Part shown: piece after piece, positions 32,540 to 41,691 of the stretch
How positions within the stretch are numbered: position 1 is the first letter of the stretch
Layout: each line of letters opens with the position of its first letter
Assembly (NCBI GenBank): GCA_030615605.1
Contig: JAUWYY010000010.1
Coordinates: 1 to 64,000 of the forward strand
Length of the DNA stretch: 64,000 nt
DNA from: a bacterium
Lineage (GTDB): Bacteria; Armatimonadota; Zipacnadia; Zipacnadales; Zipacnadaceae
Reading direction: 5' to 3'
The notes under the pieces: model-generated
Databases searched by the model: none
What the model saw: the letters and a program-made list of their open reading frames with translations, nothing else
What the model was told of the DNA's origin: nothing
Made by a program: the position numbers and the translations under genes

Positions 32540-33715
32540 TCAGGCTAACGCTCCGTAGATCATTCCGGCTATCGTCGCCATGATCGAGACGAGGGCGACA
32601 AACACTGCTGTCTTCTTGGCACCGATGACGCTGGCGATGACCAACATGTTCGGTAGTGAAAGCGCAGGCCCGGCCAGTAGCAATGCCAGCGCCGGTCCTT
32701 TGCCCATGCCACTGCCCAATAGGCTCTGGAGAATCGGCACCTCAGTGAGGGTGGCGAAGTACATAAAGGCGCCTATAATTGACGCGAAGAGATTAGCGGC
32801 CAGCGAGTTGCCGCCGACAAGCCTGGCTATGAAGGCATTGGGAATGATTCCGTGATCTGTGCCCGGCATTCCCAGCAGGAACCCGGCGGCCAACACCCCA
32901 GCGAACAGCAGCGGCATTATCTGCAGGGTGAAGCCCCAGGTAGAGTCCAGCCAATCTTGTATCTCATTCCTGTTGAACCACGTGTGCAATATCACTGCCA
33001 GCACGACCAGTAATGGCAGGACGATGTACCAATGTATCCTGTAAACCTCCCACCATAACCCAGATTCTTCTGCGGGTCTTGCCCAGGCGGCGAAGATGAG
33101 AATCAGGACCATCACCCCAACAAACGACGTCGTCTGGAACAGGGGCCGTTCTTCGTCCTCGTCTAAGCCCGTGAATGCCGCCTCGGTCTCAGCTGCTCGC
33201 TCGACTTCCTCTTTGCGGAAGATGAGAGCCATGAGCAGGCCAATCACGATCGCAAAGACCACCGCCCCCACCGCTCGCGCCAGGCCCATCTGCCAGCCCA
33301 GGACCCGAGCGGTGAGGATTATGGCCAGCACGTTGATGGCGGGCCCTGAGTAGAGAAAGGCACAGGCTGGCCCCAGGCCGGCACCCCGGGTGTAAATCCC
33401 GGCAAACAGTGGCAGCACCGTGCAGGAGCAAACCGCCAGAATCGTGCCAGACACTGAGGCCACACTGTAGGCCAGGACCTTCTTCGCCCTGGGCCCGAAG
33501 TACTTCATCACCGATGCCCGGCTGATGAACACTGCAATGGCTCCGGCAATGAAAAAAGCGGGCACCAGACAGAAAAGGACGTGCTTCTGGGCATAGTCCT
33601 GCAGCATAACGAGCATGTCCGCCAGGGCAGACTGCACGCGTGGATGCTGCACAGGTAAGAAATACGCGGCCAGGAAGACCGCGGCTATCAGCAGGAATTT
33701 GGTCCGTTCGGACAT
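32540..33715 (-). CDS. Permease of the ArsP/SO_0444-like efflux family
   Basis: A 391-residue permease with about eight to ten membrane helices. The family core CSCTVLPLFAGIYTRGAGLG (near residue 95) and SGPAINVLAIILTA suit DUF318-type permeases, which export organoarsenicals or metals. A charged loop (EEVERAAETEAAFTGLDEDE) divides the protein into two homologous halves. I prefer the ATG at 33715 over one at 33757, which would add 14 residues. An adjacent ArsR, thioredoxin and arsFG support an arsenic role; metal specificity is not proven by sequence. Confidence 0.85.
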   Translation of the reverse strand: MSERTKFLLIAAVFLAAYFLPVQHPRVQSALADMLVMLQDYAQKHVLFCLVPAFFIAGAIAVFISRASVMKYFGPRAKKVLAYSVASVSGTILAVCSCTVLPLFAGIYTRGAGLGPACAFLYSGPAINVLAIILTARVLGWQMGLARAVGAVVFAIVIGLLMALIFRKEEVERAAETEAAFTGLDEDEERPLFQTTSFVGVMVLILIFAAWARPAEESGLWWEVYRIHWYIVLPLLVVLAVILHTWFNRNEIQDWLDSTWGFTLQIMPLLFAGVLAAGFLLGMPGTDHGIIPNAFIARLVGGNSLAANLFASIIGAFMYFATLTEVPILQSLLGSGMGKGPALALLLAGPALSLPNMLVIASVIGAKKTAVFVALVSIMATIAGMIYGALA

Positions 33716-33781
33716 GTAGGGTGCTCTCACTTTCCGGGAAACCGTCGGGAGGAGCACAAACGCCCCTGACGTGCAACCAAC

Positions 33782-34072
33782 TTAACTGCGCTGGGTACTT
33801 AGCACTTCGTCAATACATGGGAATATGTTGGTAATGCAAGGGACCAGCAGTCGGTAGTAGATCCGATTGTCCTCCCGCCGTCCGGCTATGATTCCGGCGC
33901 TTTTCATCTTTGCCAGATGCTGTGAGACAGTGGGCATCGCCGAGCCGACGAGCTCCTGCAACTCACACACGCACTTTTCGCCCTCGGCCAGGGCGTCAAC
34001 CATCATCAGCCGGGCGGGGTGGGCGACAGCCTTGAGCAATTCAGCTCTGATTTCATAGGTAGGCGTGTCCAT
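33782..34072 (-). CDS. arsR: ArsR-family winged-helix repressor
   Basis: A 96-residue ArsR/SmtB repressor. The DNA-binding helices include SAMPTVSQHLAKMKSAG near residue 43, and the arsenic-type site is the Cys pair in GEKCVCELQ near 33-36 (usual ELCVCDL). It begins the minus-strand arsenic operon. The promoter just upstream carries TTTAGC direct repeats and the palindrome TTTAGCTAAA over its -10 region, a likely operator. Binding of As(III) to the Cys pair would release repression; this is known of the family. Confidence 0.92.
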   Translation of the reverse strand: MDTPTYEIRAELLKAVAHPARLMMVDALAEGEKCVCELQELVGSAMPTVSQHLAKMKSAGIIAGRREDNRIYYRLLVPCITNIFPCIDEVLSTQRS

Positions 34073-34105
34073 TCGGTTTGCCTCCTGTATGTGCGGCTTA
34101 TTTTG

Positions 34106-34134
34106 ATTTTAGCTAAATTGCTAAATAATGTCAA
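34106..34134 (-). promoter_or_regulatory. arsR operon promoter with overlapping operator
   Basis: Reading on the minus strand: TTGACA (34134-34129), a 17-base spacer, TAAAAT (34111-34106). This is near consensus for sigma-70-type promoters. The spacer and -10 region hold two TTTAGC repeats, and the palindrome TTTAGCTAAA lies at 34117-34108, the probable ArsR site. The start codon is 34 bases downstream. Confidence 0.8.
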
Positions 34135-34166
34135 GTGGCCGAGCACCTTTCTGTCTCTGGTGTGGC

Positions 34167-34195
34167 TTGACATTGCTATGAGGTGCCCTTAGACT
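34167..34195 (+). promoter_or_regulatory. Plus-strand promoter of unknown target
   Basis: TTGACA (34167-34172), 17-base spacer, TAGACT (34190-34195), facing away from arsR. Nothing recognisable as a gene follows except a structured leader and a 39-codon open frame. Confidence 0.5.
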
Positions 34196-34315
34196 GCAAG
34201 AGTACAAGCTGTGCGGACCAGCGGGGAGCTGCTTAGGCCGCTGGTGCTGGGAGAAGCCCCTTAGCCCGAACCCGATGAGGGGCGAATGCAACTTGAGGTC
34301 AGCGGGGATTAGATC
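34196..34315 (+). ncRNA. Candidate structured transcript or leader
   Basis: Downstream of the plus-strand promoter. It contains an 8-base hairpin (ACCAGCGG/CCGCTGGT, 34217-34245, loop 13) and further C/G-rich pairings. It is not a recognised RNA family (I checked by eye against SRP, 6S and tmRNA features). Confidence 0.25.
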
Positions 34316-34435
34316 ATGCCTGATGATGAACCGATTCTTGTAATTCAAAAGTACGACGCCCGTCGCAATCCCGTCAGCACTCAGCCGGAGTCCGTGCTAA
34401 CTGGGCGCACGCTGGAGGAAATAGCGCAGCAGTAG
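34316..34435 (+). CDS. Possible small protein, 39 residues
   Basis: An open frame of 39 codons, starting MPDDEPILVIQKYDARRNPV and ending in an Ala/Gln-rich stretch. The ribosome site is weak (GGGGA). It would be the only coding content of the transcript from the promoter at 34167 and would converge on hisF. No homologue is recalled. Confidence 0.3.
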   Translation: MPDDEPILVIQKYDARRNPVSTQPESVLTGRTLEEIAQQ

Positions 34436-34445
34436 TGGCGATGGT

Positions 34446-35249
34446 TCAGAGTCGTACTGTCACGCCGCGGTCGGCCAGTTCCTGCTTGACCTGGCCGACG
34501 GTGTACTCGCCGAAGTGGAAGATGCTGGCGGCCAGCACGGCGTCGGCTTTCCCGGCGGTCAGTGCCTGGTACATATGCTCAACGTTGCCGGCGCCGCCCG
34601 AAGCAATCACCGGCACGGTGACCCGCTCGGAGATGCGGCGCAGCAGTTCGATGTCGTAGCCCGCCCGGGTGCCATCGGCATCCATTGAGGTAACGAGCAG
34701 CTCGCCGGCACCTCGCTCGGTTGCCTCCACGGCCCAGTCGAGAGCATCCACATCTGTGGGCTCGTGCCCACCGTGTGTCCATACTTTCCACTGAATGTCT
34801 TCTTCAGGAGCCAGTGCCAGGTCGCTGTCATCACGATCTTTGCGCGGGACGCGCTGAGCGTCAATGGCGCAGACGATACACTGGCTGCCGAAGCGCTGGG
34901 CACCCTCGTTGATAATGTCAGGGCTTAGAATGCCAGCGGTCATCACGGAAATCTTGTCGGCGCCGGCCAGCAGTACCTGGCGAATGTCGTCTATGCTGCG
35001 GATGCCTCCGCCTACGGTAAAGGGTATGAAGATCGTCTCGGCGACGCGCCCGACGATATCCAGCATTATCTGGCGATGCTCCAGCGAGGCGGTGATGTCC
35101 AGGAAAACCAGCTCGTCAGCGCCCTGGCGATCGTACTCAGCGGCTTGTTCGACGGGGTCGCCAGCGTCTACGTGGTTTACATACTTTATGCCCTTGACCA
35201 CGCGGCCGTCGGTAACGTCGAGGCAGGGGATTATTCGCTTGGCTAGCAT
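34446..35249 (-). CDS. hisF: Imidazole glycerol phosphate synthase, cyclase subunit HisF
   Basis: A 267-residue (beta/alpha)8 barrel that, with HisH, converts PRFAR to imidazole glycerol phosphate in histidine synthesis. The N-terminus [19 protein letters not shown] carries the catalytic Asp near 11, the second Asp is in CAIDAQ near 130, and the phosphate-binding loops GGGIRS (near 82) and [10 protein letters not shown] (near 225) are present. A 15-residue insertion near 140-155 ([19 protein letters not shown]) is longer than usual but in frame. It follows hisH by 7 bases. Confidence 0.96.
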   Translation of the reverse strand: MLAKRIIPCLDVTDGRVVKGIKYVNHVDAGDPVEQAAEYDRQGADELVFLDITASLEHRQIMLDIVGRVAETIFIPFTVGGGIRSIDDIRQVLLAGADKISVMTAGILSPDIINEGAQRFGSQCIVCAIDAQRVPRKDRDDSDLALAPEEDIQWKVWTHGGHEPTDVDALDWAVEATERGAGELLVTSMDADGTRAGYDIELLRRISERVTVPVIASGGAGNVEHMYQALTAGKADAVLAASIFHFGEYTVGQVKQELADRGVTVRL

Positions 35250-35256
35250 TTGGGTA

Positions 35257-35892
35257 TTACTCCCGCTCGTCTCGTTCGCTGGGTGGTGAGGCCTCGGTCA
35301 ATTGCTTGAAATTCTCGAGAAGCTTAAGGCCGGCGCTCTGGCTTTTTTCGGGATGGAACTGACAGGCGAATACATTGTCCTGGTGGACTGCCGAGCAGAA
35401 CTCATAACCATATTCGGTGGTGGTGGCTACTATTGACTTGTCGGCAGGCTGGACATAGTAGGAGTGGACGAAGTAGAACCAGCTTCCCGGGTTGATGCCC
35501 GCGAGGTGGGGAACAGGCTGGTTCGGCCAGACCTGATTCCAGCCGATCTGTGGTATCTTCAGCTCATGGTCAAAGCGGACTACCTGGCCGGGAAAGATGC
35601 CCAGGCCGGACTCCTGGCCTTCTTGTGACCGTTCAAATAGCATCTGCAGGCCCAGGCAGATGCCCAGATAGGGCTTTCCACCAGCAATCAGCTCGCGTAG
35701 AGGGTTGAGCAGGCCGCGGTCCCGCAGTCCCTGCATGCAGTCGTCGAAGGCACCTACGCCAGGTAGCACAATCCCGCTGGCCTCCTCAAGCTGCCGGGGG
35801 CTGGAGGTTATCACAGGTGCACATCCAACATACTGCAGCGCCTTCTCGACGCTGCCCAGGTTGCCCATTCCGTAGTCAATTAGTGCTATCAA
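35257..35892 (-). CDS. hisH: Imidazole glycerol phosphate synthase, glutaminase subunit HisH
   Basis: A 211-residue class-I glutamine amidotransferase supplying ammonia to HisF. The nucleophile is in [11 protein letters not shown] near residue 82; the other triad members are in QFHPEKSQ near 188 (His and Glu). The N-terminal [11 protein letters not shown] loop is typical. The ATG begins the two-gene his unit. A leader-type motif lies 64 bases upstream, but in the opposite orientation. Confidence 0.96.
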   Translation of the reverse strand: MIALIDYGMGNLGSVEKALQYVGCAPVITSSPRQLEEASGIVLPGVGAFDDCMQGLRDRGLLNPLRELIAGGKPYLGICLGLQMLFERSQEGQESGLGIFPGQVVRFDHELKIPQIGWNQVWPNQPVPHLAGINPGSWFYFVHSYYVQPADKSIVATTTEYGYEFCSAVHQDNVFACQFHPEKSQSAGLKLLENFKQLTEASPPSERDERE

Positions 35893-35956
35893 TGGTTTTC
35901 GCTTTGCGGAAGTAATCTGCTATCTCGGAGGACATCGGAGCTAATTGTAAGCTCGG

Positions 35957-35967
35957 GGAAGGAATTC
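35957..35967 (+). repeat. GGAAGGAATTC motif, copy 5 (opposite orientation)
   Basis: An exact match on the plus strand, between hisH and a TadG-like gene, both on the minus strand. A weak plus-strand ATG lies about 93 bases downstream (36061), but its 43-codon frame runs into the TadG-like gene. It is the one exception to the leader pattern. Confidence 0.5.
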
Positions 35968-36086
35968 GTCAACTCGCCAAGTGTAAGGTAGGCTCACGGC
36001 AGGCCTGTTCACGTGGTTGCCGCAGGACAGGTTTCCCGGAATTTCGTGAGGTAGGCGAGAATGGCCGATCTCGAGGGTCCCGACAC

Positions 36087-37124
36087 TCAGTGCACCATCT
36101 TGACCGTCCACAGCCCGGTCTCCGGAGACAGGGCATCGCCGCCGGCGCCGGGGAGGTCGTATTGTATGAACCGACCGGTGATGCTACGGGGTTGACCATG
36201 GGTATCTACTGATTCCAGCCAGAAAGCGCCAAATGCACGGATCTGGAACTGTGCGCCTGTTCCAGTGCCGCCCAGATACTCAACCATCGGTATGATCATG
36301 ATACGAGGGTTGTCGTTGCGGAAACTGTCGAAGGTATCGCCGGCCCAGGGCTCCTGCATCGCTCGATCCAGGCGACTGAGGTTATCGGGAGCGCTTTCCA
36401 ACGCCTGGCGCCATTGGCCGAGAGCAACACCGGTCCGAGCGGTGATCACGTCGTCTACGGTCACGTAGTTGCCAACAATATCCTCGTAATCCACTTGATA
36501 CCCTGACAGCAAGTCTAAGAAGAGGTTAGTGTCGCCCGACGGTGGCTCCAGCCAGCCAAACGAACCAGGGATATTCGCATAATGGGGCCCGCCAGCCATG
36601 AGCAGATTCTGCTGCTGGCCGTACTGGTAATCAGTTTCATAACTTACCCACATCGGGCAGATGGGCACGCCGCCGACGGGCATACGTACCACCGTGCAAC
36701 TGCGCGAGACTGTCGCGCCCTCCAAACCCACCACCGGCGCGAAAACATAGTCAATGGGGATGTTGGCGGTAACCTGCATGGCCCAGGCATAACTACCCAG
36801 TTCGCCAAATTCCGGGACAGTCTCATTGGCGCCCCAGAAGGTGATGTCACCGTTATCCGGCGAGCAACTCGCCGTAAATCCGCCCATTGACTCGTTATTA
36901 GCAGCAACAAGGTTCAGCGCCACGCTCTGTGCCGTGCTGTATTCGGGCAGTTCGCGGCCGGCGCCCAGCGCGGCCGCGTCGGCTACATCCTGGGCAACCT
37001 GGGCGGCGATGACCAACTGTCCAACGTCCACCGTCAGGGCGGCCATTCCCATCAGCGCCATCAGCGCCACCACCACCCAAACCATGACTACGCCACGTTC
37101 TCTGTGCTTAGAACACCTATGCAC
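36087..37124 (-). CDS. TadG-like exported protein, paralogue A
   Basis: A 345-residue protein with a basic N-terminus then a prepilin-like hydrophobic stretch ending in MAALTVDVGQLVIAAQ, the Tad_N (TadE/G pilus assembly) pattern. The rest is extracellular, with Cys pairs in SCSPDNGDITFW and VPICPMW and a YGG-rich C-terminus. GTG start with a strong AGGAGGGG site. A second copy lies 273 bases upstream on the same strand, and much of the sequence matches in order. Processing by a prepilin peptidase is likely. No tadA/B/C genes are nearby. Confidence 0.8.
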   Translation of the reverse strand: MHRCSKHRERGVVMVWVVVALMALMGMAALTVDVGQLVIAAQVAQDVADAAALGAGRELPEYSTAQSVALNLVAANNESMGGFTASCSPDNGDITFWGANETVPEFGELGSYAWAMQVTANIPIDYVFAPVVGLEGATVSRSCTVVRMPVGGVPICPMWVSYETDYQYGQQQNLLMAGGPHYANIPGSFGWLEPPSGDTNLFLDLLSGYQVDYEDIVGNYVTVDDVITARTGVALGQWRQALESAPDNLSRLDRAMQEPWAGDTFDSFRNDNPRIMIIPMVEYLGGTGTGAQFQIRAFGAFWLESVDTHGQPRSITGRFIQYDLPGAGGDALSPETGLWTVKMVH

Positions 37125-37397
37125 TGCTGTTCACCCCTCCTCATTCCCAAACACCTTTGTTGGCTTGTCACCACCGGAGTATGAAATGAAGCCATACTTA
37201 ATATCAAGGCATTCTCAAGTTCATTTGTGCCCGATTATAGTTTCGGCAGAACCGGCTGCGGTCTTTAGTTGTTGACTTGACCAAGGCCAGTGGGCGAGGG
37301 CATAGACAACGGCACGCAAGGGGAGCGAGTGACACTCGGCACCAGCAAGAATGCCGAGCTTTTTCAGGAGGTGGTTGAGCCGGGCAAAGGCGCGGGT

Positions 37398-38435
37398 CTA
37401 TTTCACCATCTTGACCGTCCACAGCCCGGTCTCCGAGGACAGGGGATCGCCGCCGGCGCCGGGCATGTTATACTGGATGAAGCGGCCAGTGATGGATTTA
37501 GGCTGGCCGTGGCTGTCTACTGACTCTAGCCAGAAAGCGCCAAAAGCATGGATCAGGAATTCGGCGTTGTTCCCTGTGCCGCCCAGATACTCAACCATCG
37601 GCACGATCATGATACGTGGGTTGCGCTTGCGGAAGTGCTCGAAAGTGTCTCCTGCCCACGGCTCCCAGGTGGCGCGCTCCAGTCGAGCCAGGCCATCGGG
37701 AGCAGTCTCCAGCGCCTTGCGCCACTGCCCGACAGCGACACCGGTTCGGACGGTGACTACGTCATCTACGCTCACGTAATTGGCAGCCACCGTTTCCGCA
37801 GGTACCTGATAACCGCGCAAGAGATCGGAGAAGGTGTTCTTGTCCCCGGAGGGCGGCGCCAGCCAGCCAAAGGAACCGGGGATATTTTCATAGTGCGGGC
37901 CATCTGCCATGAGCAGATTCTGCTGCTGCCCGTACAGATAGTCAGTTTCATAGTTGATCCACATCGGGCAAATGGGCCCGCCGCCGACCGGCATGCGCAC
38001 GACCGTACAACTGCGCGAGCTTGTAGCGCCCTCCAGACCCACCACACGTGCGAAAATGTAAGCAACGGGGACGTGGGCGGTAACCCGCACGCCCCAGGCA
38101 TAATTGCCCAGCAGGCCAAAGTCCGGGATAGTCTCATTGGCATCCCAGAAGGTGATGTCACCGCTATCCGGCGAGCAAGTCGCGGGAAAGCCGCCCACAC
38201 ACTTGTTATTAGCAGCCACCAGGTCCAGCGCCACGCTCTGTGCGAGGCTGTGGTCGGGCAGTTCAGGCCCAGCACCGAGGGCGGCCGCGTCGGCCATATC
38301 CTGGGCAACCTGTGCAGCGATGACCAACCGCCCGACGTCCACTGTCAATGCTGCCATACCAATTAGAGCCATCATGCCTAATGACGCCACCACCAGTATC
38401 GTGCCGTGTTCGTTCCGCTTACCGCGCATATTCAC
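37398..38435 (-). CDS. TadG-like exported protein, paralogue B
   Basis: A 345-residue paralogue of the gene at 36087-37124, roughly three-quarters identical by eye over its whole length, including the N-terminal Tad_N pattern (MAALTVDVGRLVIAAQ), the Cys pairs and the C-terminal GGDPLSSETGLWTVKMVK. Start at a GTG or an ATG two codons later. Tandem duplication with retained function is likely; the sequence between the genes is not conserved. Confidence 0.8.
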   Translation of the reverse strand: MNMRGKRNEHGTILVVASLGMMALIGMAALTVDVGRLVIAAQVAQDMADAAALGAGPELPDHSLAQSVALDLVAANNKCVGGFPATCSPDSGDITFWDANETIPDFGLLGNYAWGVRVTAHVPVAYIFARVVGLEGATSSRSCTVVRMPVGGGPICPMWINYETDYLYGQQQNLLMADGPHYENIPGSFGWLAPPSGDKNTFSDLLRGYQVPAETVAANYVSVDDVVTVRTGVAVGQWRKALETAPDGLARLERATWEPWAGDTFEHFRKRNPRIMIVPMVEYLGGTGNNAEFLIHAFGAFWLESVDSHGQPKSITGRFIQYNMPGAGGDPLSSETGLWTVKMVK

Positions 38436-38601
38436 TACTATTCCCCATCCTCGATAGTACTACAAGCTTGATATCGAGCGGCCGCAATAAACATACCATC
38501 TGTTATTCCTCAACTATGGCTCAACATCAGATTACCCATTCTTGCGACTAGGCAAACCAGGGCTGCCTCTTTGGTTACAGAGTCGGATAGAGACAGCAGC
38601 T
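38436..38601. other. Intergenic, with a cloning-linker-like block
   Basis: No gene. At 38464-38485 three restriction-type hexamers and an octamer follow each other: AAGCTT, GATATC, a two-base gap, GCGGCCGC, as in common vector polylinkers. This could be chance, but the order is suspicious for an artefact. Confidence 0.6.
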
Positions 38602-38955
38602 TTATTGGCAGGGCAGATACGTGTGTTTGGTGTATGCAGTCTTTACCGGGCAGCTTTGACATCTGGGCAATGGCCACGGAACTGTGCATACGCTGCCGAG
38701 GTCGTGACCCGCAACAGCCAATGGGTAGATCTGGGTGAATTGCGCGATTTTGCTGGGATAGATGGGGATATTGTCTACGTCACAGGGGTCAAAGCTGAGC
38801 ACATCAATCTGAGTGTCGGCCATGTGCTGCAGGCGCACCGCAAGGAATTCCTCGGGCGCATTGCCCTGGTCTACCGTCCAGCTGTCAGCGGGCAGGCTGG
38901 CACCGCTCACACGACAGACACCATCGCATGCACTAAGAGCCGCTGAACAGCGCAT
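38602..38955 (-). CDS. Possible small protein or gene fragment, unknown
   Basis: A 117-codon open frame with protein-like composition (SFDPCDVDNIPIYPSKIAQF). It overlaps the small membrane protein gene at 38933 by 23 bases and lacks a clear ribosome site. A plus-strand frame of 134 codons (38542-38946) covers the same DNA; codon third positions and composition favour the minus frame slightly. It could be a truncated gene. Confidence 0.3.
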   Translation of the reverse strand: MRCSAALSACDGVCRVSGASLPADSWTVDQGNAPEEFLAVRLQHMADTQIDVLSFDPCDVDNIPIYPSKIAQFTQIYPLAVAGHDLGSVCTVPWPLPRCQSCPVKTAYTKHTYLPCQ

Positions 38956-39238
38956 GCGGGACAGAGTAGACTAGGCATACGATGGCCATGCCCGAACTGA
39001 GGAGCGCTACAAGGATTATCACGGCGCTCGGCTTCTTCCGCACTGCCGCCACATTCAGGGCAATCGCACCAATAGACGCCAAAATAGCCAGCGGCAAACC
39101 AGGTGGAAAGCCTGAGCCTCCGGGGTGTGACCACTTGACAAACGCAAATGCGGCCTCCCACGCGCCTATTGCGAGGACAAAGGACCCCAAAACCCAGGTG
39201 TGCACATTCGTAGACACCTCCATGAGCGGAGCATACAT
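38933..39238 (-). CDS. Small membrane protein, unknown function
   Basis: A 101-residue protein with three hydrophobic helices (about 12-30, 45-60 and 70-92). TGGAGG precedes the ATG at 39238 at good spacing; the open frame five codons longer is less likely. It lies downstream of the antiporter gene on the same strand with a 114-base gap. No family is recognised. Confidence 0.55.
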   Translation of the reverse strand: MYAPLMEVSTNVHTWVLGSFVLAIGAWEAAFAFVKWSHPGGSGFPPGLPLAILASIGAIALNVAAVRKKPSAVIILVALLSSGMAIVCLVYSVPHALFSGS

Positions 39239-39352
39239 AGCTGTTACCTCCATGTTCTCGTGTTTTCGCTGTACCTAGCAACGGGTGTCCTTTGACTCTC
39301 GCGGAATACAGCTTGCGCCAGTGCTGGTTGAAGCTCGCAACGAGCACGAGCA

Positions 39353-41512
39353 TCACACTCCTTCGCGAAGTGTTTCTGATTCCATCCCGCCGCGCATAAT
39401 AATCATAGGCCGGTCTATCCGCATGGCCACATCCTCGGCCAGAGACCCAAAGAAGAGCCGGCGCAGCCCGCTGCGCATTCCAGTAGCCATCACCACAATA
39501 TCGTGGTCCTGTGCCGCCTGGAGGATGTGATGTACTCGTGATTCGGTCGCCACTGCCGAATAGACGGCCTCTCCCGGCAGTTCCTGGCACTGTTCCCAGC
39601 CAATCAGATAATCTTCACTAACGTCAAGGTCACTTTGGGGGGTATCCGGAGGCATAAGGCCCAGCACAGTTATGCGGTGTTCCATCACCATAGCCAGGGC
39701 TCGCACCATTGGGTAGACCACCGTGAAATCATCAGGCTCACTTATAGGGACCAATATCCGTTCGGTGTGCAGTTCACCAGCCAATCTTAGTGCTACTACC
39801 GGGCAGAGCGCCTCTCGCGCGAACGCATCCACAGCTTGGCAGAACTGCGGAGCCTGTTCAGCACCCGGGTGTCCTAGCACAATCGCCCGGGCATTGTGAT
39901 TTTCTGTCGCTTGTAGAATCTCCGGCCAGATCTCTTCAGCACTCTCCGATTCTGAGGGCAGTCTGTATCCCAGCCTTTCTGCCTCTCTCTGACCAATCTC
40001 GAAGAGCCTTTGTTCTTGTGTCCTGGCCCGGTCCCCCCAGAAATCATCAGCAGTAGGCTCGGGAGCAGCGACGTGCAAGGCTAGCGGGTAGGCCTGATAG
40101 TGGTGAGCCAGCAAAGTGGCAATCCGCACTATCCCGGCAGCGGTGTAAGGATTGGCCAGCACCGCTATTACGCATCCCGCCGGCTGGGCAGGGGGCTTGA
40201 GTTTCGGCCAGGTCCAGGGGACAATCCCGTGGCCATCTGCCCGCTCGCGCGGACTTCCCACTGCGACAATTTCGCCGGCGGATGCCACAGTTTCCCCGGA
40301 GGCAACAGCTACGTAGCGCACCAGTGGTGCGCCAATCAGCTCATTGATCACTACGCTAGTGAGCACAATGTCAATGATCATTGTGCGTACCACTTCCAGA
40401 GCAGGGTCCTGTCTGACCAGATACGCCAGACCAATGGCCAGACCTGCCTGCGGCAACAGGGCCAGGCCAATGAGACTGGACTGCTGACGGGGAAGGTCAG
40501 CAGATCGTGCCCCCAGCCACGCGCCCAGATATTTCCCGGTTGCCCGTGCCAAAACGAAGGCTATGCCCAGCGCCCCCGCTGCCAATAGTTCACCGAGGTG
40601 GAGTTCCGCGCCGGCCAGAGCAAAAAACAGGCCATACAGGGGGGGTTCGAAATCATTGAGAGCGCGGAAGGCCCGGACATCACGGCGGTCCCGGTTTACT
40701 ACCGCAAAACCAGCGGCAATGCCGGCGAGCAGTGGTGAAAGGCCAACAAAGCTCGCAAAACCCCCTGTGAAGAAAACAGCAGCAAGCGCTACGACGAGCA
40801 CATCATCGCGATGCGTGAGCTTGTGTACAATAAGATCCGTAGCAATTCCTATCCCAAAACCCGCCGCCAGGGATAGGACGGTATTGGCCAGTGGCAGCAC
40901 ACCCTGCATCCAGCCACCGCCTGCCGATGTGCCCAGCAACACCTTCACGGCAGCAACAACCAGGCCGAAAAGCGTGACGCTCAAGGCGTTGTTTACCACC
41001 ACGCTGGAAAGAGCGAGGCGCGACAGCGGCCCAGATGCTCCCAACTCACGGAAGACCGCTATGGTAGTCGCAGGGGCAGTTGCCACCGCAATTGCGGCAC
41101 AAATGAGGGCCACTGAAACCCACAGCGCTGGCCCGGCGTGGGCTCCACCTGTACCGGTAAGCCACGCTACCAGACCAACGACAAGTGCCACCAGGACAAA
41201 GCTTCCGAGTGACTCACCCAGACTTACCCGGGTCACAGCCCGGGCTGAGCGTCGCAACTGTCGTATCTCGAAACGCTCACCGATAGAGAAAGCAATCAAC
41301 AGCAGGGCGATACTGGTAAATATCTGCAGGCGTGATTCCAGCATCTCGGCCCGAATCACATTCAGGCCATTGGGTCCCAGCAGGATGCCTACGAGAATGT
41401 ATCCGGTCACCGACGGCAGGTGGAGCAGCCGCACCAGCCATACTCCCGCAAATCCGGCTGCCAGCAGCACTCCCAGAGCTATAATTATATTGAACTCGCC
41501 GATGCCACCCAT
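39353..41512 (-). CDS. CPA2-family cation/proton antiporter with universal-stress-like tail
   Basis: About 719 residues. The first 400 form a sodium/proton antiporter domain with about 12 helices and conserved GYILVGILLGPNGLN near 35 and PLLAGIAAGFAV near 260. The C-terminal 300 residues look like two universal stress protein modules (CVIAVLANPYTAAGIVRIAT; VVMATGMRSGLRRLFFGSLA), the latter with the ATP-loop GSLAEDVAMRIDRPMII. Such fusions regulate K+ or Na+ exchange by nucleotide. I chose the ATG at 41512 after a weak site; 41557 is the alternative. It is divergent from the EPS operon. Confidence 0.85.
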   Translation of the reverse strand: MGGIGEFNIIIALGVLLAAGFAGVWLVRLLHLPSVTGYILVGILLGPNGLNVIRAEMLESRLQIFTSIALLLIAFSIGERFEIRQLRRSARAVTRVSLGESLGSFVLVALVVGLVAWLTGTGGAHAGPALWVSVALICAAIAVATAPATTIAVFRELGASGPLSRLALSSVVVNNALSVTLFGLVVAAVKVLLGTSAGGGWMQGVLPLANTVLSLAAGFGIGIATDLIVHKLTHRDDVLVVALAAVFFTGGFASFVGLSPLLAGIAAGFAVVNRDRRDVRAFRALNDFEPPLYGLFFALAGAELHLGELLAAGALGIAFVLARATGKYLGAWLGARSADLPRQQSSLIGLALLPQAGLAIGLAYLVRQDPALEVVRTMIIDIVLTSVVINELIGAPLVRYVAVASGETVASAGEIVAVGSPRERADGHGIVPWTWPKLKPPAQPAGCVIAVLANPYTAAGIVRIATLLAHHYQAYPLALHVAAPEPTADDFWGDRARTQEQRLFEIGQREAERLGYRLPSESESAEEIWPEILQATENHNARAIVLGHPGAEQAPQFCQAVDAFAREALCPVVALRLAGELHTERILVPISEPDDFTVVYPMVRALAMVMEHRITVLGLMPPDTPQSDLDVSEDYLIGWEQCQELPGEAVYSAVATESRVHHILQAAQDHDIVVMATGMRSGLRRLFFGSLAEDVAMRIDRPMIIMRGGMESETLREGV

Positions 41513-41691
41513 AAACAGATGCTTACTATCCTTGCAGTTGCCTATGCCCCCAGCCAAGTGCTACGGTCTCAGACAATATCCAATCGAGACAGTGTTCTGT
41601 CCAGGACCGTCTGGTTCCTCCTTAGGTTTTCGGTCTTGCAACACACACCCTCGATAGGAGAGCCACACTTTCTGCAACTGCACAGCAGATG

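Noticed and set aside
40563-41657. A 364-codon plus-strand open frame opposite the antiporter
   Set aside because: Rich in Ala, Thr, Ser and Arg with no recognisable motif. The opposite strand encodes a clear membrane protein, so it is a shadow frame.
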